Source: CAZJZH01 sp964550465
Lineage (GTDB): Bacteria; Patescibacteriota; Patescibacteriia; JACRDY01
Length of the DNA: 13,897 nt
Direction of reading: 5' to 3'
Assembly (NCBI GenBank): GCA_964550465.1
Contig: CAZJZH010000030.1
Coordinates: forward strand, 1 to 13,897
In this document: in pieces, positions 5,312-11,551 of the stretch
How positions within the stretch are numbered: position 1 is the first letter of the stretch
Layout: each line of letters begins with the position of its first letter
Made by a program: the position numbers and the translations under genes
Notes under the pieces: model-generated
Told to the model about the DNA's origin: nothing
Databases searched by the model: none
The model's input: only the letters and a program-made list of their open reading frames with translations

Positions 5312-6355
5312 ATGCAATTATCAGAAGCTCTTGAGCAATACAATCAACTAGCTGCGCAACTGCAAGACCCAGCCATCGCCGCTGATCCGGACCAAATGGC
5401 CAAGGTCTCGCAGCAGTTTGCAGAATACAAACAAATCGCTGATGCCGCAGCGCGACTTGAGGCTGCCCAAAAACATATCACTGACAATGAAGCAGCGCTG
5501 GCAGAATCAGACGCTGAGCTAGTGGAGCTAGCAGAAGCCGAGCTCGTGGAGCTACAACAGCAGTTGCCCCAGCTAGAAAAATAACTTGAAACGTTACTCA
5601 ACCCAGCTGACCCCCGTGATAAGAAAAACGTTATTATCGAAATCCGCGCCGGCACCGGCGGTGATGAGTCTACCCTCTTTGCCGGTGAACTGTTCCGCAT
5701 GTACAGCCGCTATGCCGAGCGCCAGGGCTGGAAAGTGCAGATGCTTGAAGCTAGTCAGAACAGCTTGGGTGGTTTTAAGGAAGTCATTTTCAGTGTTACC
5801 GGCAGCGGAGCCTTTGGACATTTGAAATACGAAAGTGGCACGCACCGCGTCCAGCGCGTGCCAGAAACAGAAAAGGCCGGCCGCATCCACACCTCAGCAG
5901 TAACAGTAGCGGTCTTTGCCGAAGCTGATGAGGTTGATATCGACATCAAGCCAGAAGATATCCGCATCGACGTCTTCCGGGCTGGCGGTAAGGGTGGCCA
6001 GGGCGTTAACACTACTGACTCAGCCGTCCGCTTAACACACCTTCCCACGGGCTTGGTAGTTAGCTGTCAGGATGAGCGCTCTCAGCTGCAGAACAAGAAA
6101 AAAGCCATGATGATTTTGCGCTCCCGCCTGCTGGATGCCGAGGCTGAACGCCGGGCTAGTGAAGAATCTGCGCAGCGCAAGCAGCAGGTGGGCTCCGGTG
6201 ATCGCAGTGAAAAAATCCGCACCTATAACTTCCCCCAGGACCGTCTGACTGACCACCGCATTAAACTGACCACCCACGGACTACCAACTATTCTGGATGG
6301 TGATATTGGTGAGATTATTACGGCGCTGCAAACCGCTGACCAGGCTGAAGCATGA
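5312..6355 (+). CDS. prfA: Peptide chain release factor 1, with an in-frame UAA at codon 91
   Basis: RF1 reads UAA and UAG in the ribosomal A site and triggers peptide release. The full locus is 347 codons, near the family's ~355. Codons 1-90 encode the helical domain 1, and codon 91 is TAA (5582-5584). From codon 92 the same frame continues with the conserved RF1 text: NPADPRDKKNVIIEIRAGTG, GGDESTLFAGELFR and MYSRYAE. It then has the PxT stop-reading tripeptide (PET, about 184-186) and GGQ at about 228-230 in GKGGQGVNTTDSAVR. PxT rather than SPF marks RF1, not RF2. Neither a +1 nor a -1 shift rescues the product. Reinitiation at the next in-frame ATG (5699) would lose the GGDE segment. Two genes in this window end in TAG, so a working RF1 is expected. 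The gene overlaps prmC by ATGA. Readthrough, a lesion or an assembly error are all possible. Confidence 0.93.
5582..5584 (+). other. In-frame TAA stop inside prfA
   Basis: The codons read CTA GAA AAA TAA CTT GAA. The stop replaces a residue that is usually Glu, Lys or Gln in the linker before the NPADP segment, and one base change (from AAA, GAA or CAA) would account for it. The +4 base is C, a weak termination context in bacteria. A 6-bp pairing AACGTT (5590-5595) with AACGTT (5627-5632) begins five bases after the stop but is weak. Confidence 0.9.
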
Positions 6356-7206
6356 CCATCGCTGCAGCTCTGGCCACAGTACGAGCAACATTGGCGCAAC
6401 GATTTGACCCAGACACTGCTAGCCGCGACGCCCGCCGGCTAGCTGCTTTTGTTTTAGCGGCTGATCCAGTCTACTTGGTAGCACATGGTGATGCTGCCAT
6501 CACCACTGCACAGCAGGCGCAGCTACAGACACTGGCCAGCCGTCGCGCCGCTGGCGAGCCCTTGGCCTACCTGGTCGGCCATCAACCCTTCTACGGTCGG
6601 GATTTTAGTGTCACCCCAGCAGTACTGATCCCCCGCTCTGAGACAGAACTGATCATTGACCTCCTGGCCGCCGCTCAACCGCAGGGCCTGGTGGCGGATA
6701 TTGGCACTGGTTCGGGCTGTATCGCTATTACACTGGCCGCTGACCATCCAGACTGGCAACTACTGGCCAGCGATAATTCCTCAGTCGCCCTAGCGATTGC
6801 CCAGCAGAACGCTACTCGACATGGCGTGGCTGACCGTATCCAGTTTATTCAATCAGACCTCCTGACAGCCATCGACCAGCCGATTGATATACTGGTGGCT
6901 AACCTGCCCTACGTCCCACCGGCTACCACTGCTGAACTAGCAAAAAAACCCGACACCATCGGGTTAACTTTTGAACCGGCGGACGCCTTATTCGCCGCCG
7001 ATGATGGCTTAGCTGTCTACCGGCAGTTGTTTCATCAGATACAGCAACGATCAGTCCAACCCAGCAGTATTATCTGTGAGTTTGGTGCTGAGCAGGCTGA
7101 ATCATTACAACAACAGGCTGGTCAACTCCTACCAAACTATAGTCCTACCATTCACCTGGATGGACTAGGGTTACCACGGGTACTCTACTTGAAAAAGGTG
7201 TCGTAA
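6352..7206 (+). CDS. prmC: Release factor glutamine methyltransferase PrmC (HemK)
   Basis: SAM-dependent enzyme that N5-methylates the Gln of the GGQ loop of RF1/RF2, raising release activity. 284 aa, full length. A helical N-terminal substrate-binding domain (about 1-85) has GEPLAYLVGHQPFYGRDFSV and the conserved LIPRSETE (92-99). The Rossmann methyltransferase domain follows, with motif I DIGTGSG (116-122). The catalytic motif is NLPY (184-187) in place of the commoner NPPY. The C-terminal FEPADALFAADDGLAVYR block is also typical. Its ATG overlaps the prfA stop (ATGA), so translation is probably coupled, and there is no SD. The 3' end overlaps the convergent esterase gene by 22 nt. Confidence 0.97.
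   Translation: MTIAAALATVRATLAQRFDPDTASRDARRLAAFVLAADPVYLVAHGDAAITTAQQAQLQTLASRRAAGEPLAYLVGHQPFYGRDFSVTPAVLIPRSETELIIDLLAAAQPQGLVADIGTGSGCIAITLAADHPDWQLLASDNSSVALAIAQQNATRHGVADRIQFIQSDLLTAIDQPIDILVANLPYVPPATTAELAKKPDTIGLTFEPADALFAADDGLAVYRQLFHQIQQRSVQPSSIICEFGAEQAESLQQQAGQLLPNYSPTIHLDGLGLPRVLYLKKVS
6942..6965 (-). terminator. Antisense terminator inside prmC, for the esterase unit
   Basis: Minus strand: the arms AACCCGA (6959-6965) and TCGGGTT (6947-6953) form a 7-bp stem with a 5-nt loop. The T-run at 6942-6948 has seven T, two of them in the stem. It lies 220 nt beyond the esterase stop, within the prmC coding region. It would end leftward transcripts that would otherwise run antisense to prmC and prfA. 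Confidence 0.6.
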
Positions 7207-8105
7207 ATAAAGCCGGTAGCATCAAACTGTGAGGCTTTTTGAGCAGTTGGCCAATCATGTCCCCCGGCAGTCAGTGTACACAGCGTCACGGCGCTGGCAC
7301 CACTGCCGTACTGCTCACAGGTAACGGTGTCTGTCTGCAGCACTGTTTGTGGTGTAGCATCAGCTACGCCATTTTTTGTTTTCCAAAAATCAATCGTGCT
7401 GGCCACAGACCGATGGTCATAGCCAGATTTACAGTTTGGCCCACAGCCACCCTCAAACAGGACGTTTTGATCATCCAGCGCGTGGATATGGACAACTGGC
7501 ACTGGCTGACCAGGTTGGCACTGTGGGTACGCCAACGTGCCCGCCACCGCTACCAGGCCATCGACTCGATCACTAGCCTGACAGGCTAGACGATAGGCCA
7601 TCATAGCGCCATTGGACACCCCACTGACGATGACTTTGGTAGTTGTGACTGCAAAACGTTGTTCAATATCATCCAGCATGGCCTGGAAAAAAGCCACGTC
7701 GTCAACGTCTTGTGCCTGGGCCTGCCCACAGCACTCCCCAGCATTCCAGGTAGCCTGCTGGCCTGGCACAAGTTTGATGGTATCTGTGCCCAACGGGTAG
7801 ACCACAAACACACCCCGCTCAGCCAGTCGATCCGCGCCAGTCAGGCTGGCAGTGTTGTCTGGGTTCATGCCACCACCATGAAAGAGCACCAGCACAGGTA
7901 CGTTGTCGCTATGTGATTGAGGATGAGTAATGCGGTATGACCGCTGAGCATCACCAACGGTAACCGTATAGGTGGCCGTGGTGGTTGCAACTGCCTGCTG
8001 TTGGGTATTCATACTAGTTGACTGGTGCTGTGGTTGCTGTAGCCAGCGCCAAGCCAGTACCGCTACCACGGCAATAATAATGACGAAGAAGAATTTTTTG
8101 AACAT
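7185..8105 (-). CDS. Secreted or membrane-anchored esterase, PHB depolymerase/LpqC-like
   Basis: Alpha/beta hydrolase of the polyhydroxybutyrate depolymerase/feruloyl esterase group (COG3509-like). 306 aa from ATG at 8105, one base after the stop of the small gene upstream; a longer frame to 8159 would overlap that gene. Residues about 5-22 (FFFVIIIAVVAVLAWRWL) are a signal anchor, so the catalytic domain faces outside. It shows the oxyanion-region HGGGMNPDN (76-84), the family block WNAGECCG followed by DVDDVAFF, the nucleophile elbow GVSNG (Ser164), a catalytic Asp in HALDDQNV (211 or 212) and His283 in GGHDWP. Several Cys pairs (ECC, CGPNC) suggest disulfides. The true substrate is unknown; short esters or sugar-linked acids are as likely as PHB. 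Last gene of its operon. Confidence 0.88.
   Translation of the reverse strand: MFKKFFFVIIIAVVAVLAWRWLQQPQHQSTSMNTQQQAVATTTATYTVTVGDAQRSYRITHPQSHSDNVPVLVLFHGGGMNPDNTASLTGADRLAERGVFVVYPLGTDTIKLVPGQQATWNAGECCGQAQAQDVDDVAFFQAMLDDIEQRFAVTTTKVIVSGVSNGAMMAYRLACQASDRVDGLVAVAGTLAYPQCQPGQPVPVVHIHALDDQNVLFEGGCGPNCKSGYDHRSVASTIDFWKTKNGVADATPQTVLQTDTVTCEQYGSGASAVTLCTLTAGGHDWPTAQKASQFDATGFIYDTFFK
7209..7240 (+). terminator. Possible terminator of prfA-prmC inside the esterase gene
   Basis: Just after the prmC stop, the arms AAAGCC (7209-7214) and GGCTTT (7233-7238) pair across an 18-nt loop, with the T-run 7236-7240 following. The stem is short, so the call is tentative, but the placement 2 nt after the stop codon is right. 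It overlaps the esterase 3' coding region on the other strand. Confidence 0.45.
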
Positions 8106-8106
8106 A

Positions 8107-8313
8107 CTACTGAACAGCCGTCTCATCACCAATCTGCGAGCAGGTTTGCTGTAGCTCAATCAGCCGTTCTTGTAGTTGATTAATAGTGGCTTGTTGCCAG
8201 GCGTAGAGGGCAACACCACAGACGATCAAAACAGCGATGACCACTAAGGCACCAGTGATCACTAGTGATGGCTTCGCCATTGGTTGGTCTCCGGACCACT
8301 CTGATTGACTCAT
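8107..8313 (-). CDS. Small single-pass membrane protein, 68 aa
   Basis: Not recognised by family. A short polar N-terminus is followed by one membrane span (about 17-39, LVITGALVVIAVLIVCGVAL) and a short coiled-coil-like segment (INQLQERLIELQQTCSQIGD) that would lie outside or in the periplasm-like space. The ATG at 8313 is 12 nt after the DUF3048 gene stop without an SD. An internal ATG at 8280 (57 aa) has GGAG 8 nt upstream and is a real alternative. The stop is TAG, with the esterase ATG one base later. This tight placement between two exported proteins suggests a role at the envelope, but the function is unknown. Confidence 0.75.
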   Translation of the reverse strand: MSQSEWSGDQPMAKPSLVITGALVVIAVLIVCGVALYAWQQATINQLQERLIELQQTCSQIGDETAVQ

Positions 8314-8325
8314 ATAATGAAAAAA

Positions 8326-9393
8326 TTATTGAGCGAGTAATTGCTCTTTTGATAATACCACAATCCAGCTAGTGCCGGGTAGGAGTGGTAATGGCTGATC
8401 GGCCAATTGCAGATCTAGTGGTGCTGTCGCACTGGCTTTAGCCCAGCTCAGTGGGGCTGTCACCCCTCCTTGCCAAACAAACCCCTCCCCTTGCCCCACC
8501 ACATCAATCCGCTTGCGGTCTTCTGCATCAATACTAACAATGTCAGTCAGTAAGACAATGACATTAGTCGCGGCAATAATCTGACCGTCCGCGTCAACCG
8601 CTAGCGCATCATCAACCAATCGCTGGTAGACTTGCTGTTCAGCATCGTACTGCCAGGTAATAGTACTGCTGCGACCGGGGGCAATCTCATAGCTGACCAC
8701 CTGACTGGCCTGACCAGCAATAGGCTCGTCAGCAAAGATAAATCGTTCCACTGCTGTTGCTGGCGGTGCCACTGCCCACGCATCAGCGTAATCACTGATT
8801 CGGTCTAGGCTGGTGTACAGATTATGCGGCGCATTACGCTGAGCATCCCGCCAGAAGTAGCGGCCGGCCGAAAACTCATTCATGTCAGTCACCGCTCTAT
8901 CACCACGCAAATATCGCAGCGCATCCGGACTACCACCACTATGGACATATAGATCCGCTAATCCTTCTGCCCACTCCACAAAATAGGTCCGCGCTGAACG
9001 CACCGGACCAATAGTGCCATCATCGCTGAGCGTATAAAAAGCCATCAGACGAGTAAATGAGCCTTCTACCGGCATCTCCATCACTAGCGGCGCTGCTGCG
9101 ATACCGCGTTGCGGTAAGGCCCAGGGGTGATTATCAATCATCACCGCAGCGATACGGTCGTCATAGGTGCCAGCTGGTCGCAGCTGTCCACTGAGCGGAT
9201 GACGGCCACAGTCTGGGCACTCCTCTGCAGTCACCACTACCTCCGATGTAGGCGCAGTAGCCTCATACTGAAAGGTAAAAAAGACCGTCACTGCAAAAAA
9301 GAGAGTGGCGATTCCAACAATCGCCACTCTCCACCAGAGTAGATTCTTCCGTGTTTGTTTACTCGTCTTTCTTTTGCTCTTCGGCTTTGTCAT
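8326..9393 (-). CDS. DUF3048 (YerB-like) membrane-anchored protein
   Basis: 355 aa. It has a Lys/Arg-rich N-terminus, a membrane anchor at about 18-41 (LLWWRVAIVGIATLFFAVTV) and a CPDC pair (59-62). The two-part DUF3048 region follows. Its first part shows the family marks AVMIDNHP, LVMEMPVEGSFTRLMAFY, GPVRSARTYFVEW (129-141) and HSGGSPDAL (151-159). The second half (about 215-355) fits the C-terminal DUF3048 domain. The family is found in Firmicutes and CPR as lipoproteins or anchored proteins of unknown activity. The start at 9393 is chosen because of SD AAGGAG (9401-9406, 7-nt spacing) and the basic-then-hydrophobic N-terminus; the frame is open further upstream but lies in rplY. It overlaps the rplY end by 35 nt. 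Its codons 21-33 form a perfect terminator hairpin. Confidence 0.9.
   Translation of the reverse strand: MTKPKSKRKTSKQTRKNLLWWRVAIVGIATLFFAVTVFFTFQYEATAPTSEVVVTAEECPDCGRHPLSGQLRPAGTYDDRIAAVMIDNHPWALPQRGIAAAPLVMEMPVEGSFTRLMAFYTLSDDGTIGPVRSARTYFVEWAEGLADLYVHSGGSPDALRYLRGDRAVTDMNEFSAGRYFWRDAQRNAPHNLYTSLDRISDYADAWAVAPPATAVERFIFADEPIAGQASQVVSYEIAPGRSSTITWQYDAEQQVYQRLVDDALAVDADGQIIAATNVIVLLTDIVSIDAEDRKRIDVVGQGEGFVWQGGVTAPLSWAKASATAPLDLQLADQPLPLLPGTSWIVVLSKEQLLAQ
9295..9331 (-). terminator. Strong intrinsic terminator or attenuator inside the DUF3048 gene
   Basis: Minus strand: GAGAGTGGCGATT (9319-9331) pairs perfectly with AATCGCCACTCTC (9301-9313), 13 bp, with a 5-nt loop and six T directly after (9295-9300). 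It lies 28-64 nt after the rplY stop, which is normal terminator spacing, yet the bases also encode the DUF3048 membrane span. Ribosomes translating DUF3048 would melt it, so readthrough may depend on translation. Confidence 0.85.
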
Positions 9394-10027
9394 CAGTTGA
9401 CTCCTTAGCATCACCCTCAGCAGGTGCTGCACCGGCTTCACCGCCCTCAGCTTCTGTTGGTTCTGGTTCCTTTTCAATCCGTGGTGGGGTAACATGTGCT
9501 ACCACTGTATCCTCAGCAGTCAAAATTTCAAACTCTGCTGGGAATGGCAGGTCAGCCACGGTAATCTTGGCATCATAGCTGTCCAAGCCACTGACATCAG
9601 CTTCAATTTCCTTAATCAACTGACTTGGCAGACATTTAACTTCGACTTCTTCCGTACCGGTAATCAAGATACCGCCCAGCGTTTTAACCGCTGGTGCCTC
9701 ACCAGTCAAGGTAATGGCGATAGTAGCATGGACCGGCTTACCCATTTCTACTTTATACAAATCAATATGCTGAATAACGTGCTTGATAGCATCGTACTGC
9801 ACATCTTGAATCAAAACCTTAATCGGCTCTTTGTCATCAATCGTTAGGTCAATCAACGTACTTTCACCAGCCCGCTGATAGGCCTTTTCAATATCAGCCC
9901 GCTTGATAGCCACCGGCTGCGGGTCGATCTCTTTGCCGTAGACCACTGCTGGCACCAGGTTCTGCTGGCGCAAGGCTGCTGCATCACCAGCTGGCCGACT
10001 AGTCACAGATAATACAATGTTTTCCAT
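9359..10027 (-). CDS. rplY: 50S ribosomal protein bL25, CTC/TL5 two-domain form
   Basis: Binds 5S rRNA in the central protuberance. 222 aa, the long general-stress (Ctc) form. The N-terminal 5S-binding domain (about 1-90) includes RQQNLVPAVVYGK and the VLIQDVQYDAIKHVIQHIDL block. The second beta domain (about 95-185) includes LGGILITGTEEVEVKCLPSQ and DVSGLDSYDAKITVADL. The tail from about 186 is Glu/Ala/Asp-rich and acidic. The ATG at 10027 has no SD close by; the leader holds a small stable hairpin. It is the second gene of a unit after the ribbon protein, and its 3' end overlaps the DUF3048 start. Confidence 0.96.
   Translation of the reverse strand: MENIVLSVTSRPAGDAAALRQQNLVPAVVYGKEIDPQPVAIKRADIEKAYQRAGESTLIDLTIDDKEPIKVLIQDVQYDAIKHVIQHIDLYKVEMGKPVHATIAITLTGEAPAVKTLGGILITGTEEVEVKCLPSQLIKEIEADVSGLDSYDAKITVADLPFPAEFEILTAEDTVVAHVTPPRIEKEPEPTEAEGGEAGAAPAEGDAKESTDDKAEEQKKDE
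9401..9406 (-). promoter_or_regulatory. SD site of the DUF3048 gene, inside rplY
   Basis: AAGGAG, 7 nt before ATG 9393, lies within the last codons of rplY. It fixes the DUF3048 start and implies translation begins before the rplY ribosome terminates. It stands out because most genes around it have no SD. Confidence 0.8.
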
Positions 10028-10044
10028 ACAAATAGTTCAATTCA

Positions 10045-10058
10045 AGCGCCGTAGCGCT
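10045..10058 (-). other. Small UACG-loop hairpin in the rplY leader
   Basis: Minus strand: AGCGC (10054-10058), loop TACG, GCGCT (10045-10049), a 5-bp stem closed by C-G. C(UACG)G tetraloops are unusually stable. It lies 17-31 nt before the rplY ATG, with GGAGGGAG just before it. It may affect rplY translation; no T-run follows. Confidence 0.45.
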
Positions 10059-10069
10059 CCCTCCGCAAT

Positions 10070-10372
10070 TTATGAGCCCGCTAATTCTAGCACATTTTTC
10101 GTTTCTTGCAAGGCCTGGTAGACATTGAGGACTGTATCGTCATCAATAGCCTCACTAAAGACAAAGTGTTCCACTTCTTCAGCTGATAGGTCGGTAATCA
10201 AACCAACTGAGCTGACGCCCAGCTGATTGTGAACCAACAAGGCCACAATAGCACTACCGCAGTGTCGACAGCGCAAATAGACCAAGCTGGCGCCATCACG
10301 CTCTTCTAGCAGTTTGGCTTCCAATAGATCATAGCGATTTTCGCACAGCGGACAGTAGGAAACCAGCTTCAT
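10070..10372 (-). CDS. Small zinc-ribbon protein, CxxC...CxxC, 100 aa
   Basis: Two Cys pairs, CPLC (residues 7-10) and CRHC (about 36-39), frame a short ribbon that probably binds zinc. A hydrophobic strand and loop (AIVALLVHNQLGVSSVGLIT) and an acidic helical end (DLSAEEVEHFVF; VLNVYQALQETKNVLEL) follow. I recall similar proteins as conserved hypotheticals in CPR genomes; the function is unknown. The start at 10372 (MKLVSYCPLC) is chosen because it places the ribbon near the N-terminus. The frame extends to an ATG at 10423, which would be almost leaderless from the promoter just upstream, giving 117 aa. Neither start has an SD. First gene of the unit leading into rplY. Confidence 0.85.
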   Translation of the reverse strand: MKLVSYCPLCENRYDLLEAKLLEERDGASLVYLRCRHCGSAIVALLVHNQLGVSSVGLITDLSAEEVEHFVFSEAIDDDTVLNVYQALQETKNVLELAGS

Positions 10373-10431
10373 GGTTTCATCAAATGACGAACGATTACCG
10401 CGATGTGATTTTTCAGGTATCATATACAGCT

Positions 10432-10460
10432 GTTATACCATGGGACGATAAAGAAATCAA
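10432..10460 (-). promoter_or_regulatory. Promoter of the ribbon protein-rplY unit
   Basis: Minus strand: -35 TTGATT (10455-10460), 17-nt spacer, -10 TATAAC (10432-10437) preceded by TGG (extended -10). The -35 covers the rodA stop codon. Only 8 nt separate the -10 from the upstream ATG at 10423. Confidence 0.72.
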
Positions 10461-11551
10461 CGGTGCTGGAGATGAACACTCTGAGCAATACCAATAGCGG
10501 CTAACATGACGATCAACGAACTACCACCATAACTGACAAACGGCAGCGTGATACCAGTCACTGGCGCCATGCCCAGGTTCATACCCACATTCATAATCAA
10601 CTGAATGAACAACAGCAACATGATGCCGACAATAATAAACAACCCAAAGTCATCCGGACAACGCCGAGCGATGCGCAAGAGCCGGAAAAAGACCACCGCG
10701 AACAAAGCTAACAGCAAACTGACCCCAATCAAACCCAACTCTTGGGCGATAACTGCAAAGACGAAGTCCGTATGAGCTTCTGGTAAAAATTTTAACTGCG
10801 ACTGCGAGCCAAATGATAAACCTGAGCCGACCAAGCCACCTGAGCCAATGGCAATCATCGATTGGGTGACGTTATAACCCGCCCCAAGTGGGTCAGCTGA
10901 GGGGTCTAGAAAAATAGTCAGACGGCTCTGCTGGTAGGGCGCTAGGACAAAATTCCACGCCATCACCACGGCGATAATAATCCCGGCCCCAAACAGTAGC
11001 CACTGCCACGGTCGCAGGCCAATCACCGCCAGCAAGCCTAGCCATAAGAAAAATAGAATTAAGGCCGAACCCAAGTCTGGTTGTAAGACCGTTAAGCCAA
11101 AAAAGACAAACACCGCCGCGCCGCTGATGAGGATAAACTTCATCTGGTTGAGTGGCCGTGGTTGCTGAGCAAAGTACCAAGCCAGAAAAATAATCACCAC
11201 AATTTTGACCACCTCGACTGGCTGAAAGCTAAAGCCGCCAAAGGTGAACCAGCCCCGGGTACCACGAATGACCTGGCCAAACAGCAGGACTGAGGCGCTC
11301 AGGGCCAGTCCGCAAACATAGAGCAGCCGGGCACTGGTGCGAAACCAGCGGTAGTTGGTCAATGCCAACACTAGCGCTGCTACCAAGCCAAGCGTCAGGG
11401 CGATAATCTGTTTAGTCAAATTCCCCCAATCCGGCACCTCTTGTGACACAGCAATACCGTACAGCGCCACCAGACCAAAGCACACCAGCAAAAAGGTGCT
11501 GATCAACAGCACCCAATCCAGGCGACGCAATTGTGCAAACAGTATACCCAT
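10457..11551 (-). CDS. rodA: RodA, SEDS-family peptidoglycan glycosyltransferase
   Basis: Polymerises lipid II into glycan strands for cell elongation, normally with a class B PBP. 364 aa, with about ten membrane spans. SEDS marks are TRGWFTFGGFSFQPVEVVKI (Trp101 and a QPVE version of QPSE), LQPDLGSALIL, and the RodA-type block SRLTIFLDPSADPLGAGYNV leading to GSQSQLKFLPEAHTDFVFAV. Asp262 there corresponds to the essential Asp of E. coli RodA. The end motif PFVSYGGSSLIVMLAAIGIA is also typical. The DPSADPLGAGYN and QSQLKFLPE text favours RodA over FtsW. The ATG overlaps the stop of the gene before it (TAATG), so translation is probably coupled. No PBP2 gene is in view. Confidence 0.95.
   Translation of the reverse strand: MGILFAQLRRLDWVLLISTFLLVCFGLVALYGIAVSQEVPDWGNLTKQIIALTLGLVAALVLALTNYRWFRTSARLLYVCGLALSASVLLFGQVIRGTRGWFTFGGFSFQPVEVVKIVVIIFLAWYFAQQPRPLNQMKFILISGAAVFVFFGLTVLQPDLGSALILFFLWLGLLAVIGLRPWQWLLFGAGIIIAVVMAWNFVLAPYQQSRLTIFLDPSADPLGAGYNVTQSMIAIGSGGLVGSGLSFGSQSQLKFLPEAHTDFVFAVIAQELGLIGVSLLLALFAVVFFRLLRIARRCPDDFGLFIIVGIMLLLFIQLIMNVGMNLGMAPVTGITLPFVSYGGSSLIVMLAAIGIAQSVHLQHR

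Noticed and set aside
5582..5584. TAA as a sense codon through a changed genetic code
   Set aside because: TAA ends at least eight other genes here at expected lengths (for example hsp20, grpE, hrcA, bL31, bL25, prmC), and TGA and TAG are also used as stops.
5577..5700. Programmed frameshifting on the A5 run before the prfA stop
   Set aside because: RF1 sequence is in the same frame before and after the stop; -1 reaches a TGA within a few codons and +1 leads to unrelated sequence, so a slip cannot restore the product.
7239..7589. Plus-strand open frame of 116 codons after prmC
   Set aside because: It is antisense to the esterase, which has full catalytic motifs; the frame's protein is unlike any coding sequence.
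9394..9495. Longer DUF3048 protein starting at 9495
   Set aside because: The extra codons lie in rplY and have no family match, while ATG 9393 has an ideal SD.
9494..9847. Plus-strand open frame of 117 codons
   Set aside because: It lies antisense within rplY, has no SD or promoter, and its sequence looks like a reverse-complement shadow.
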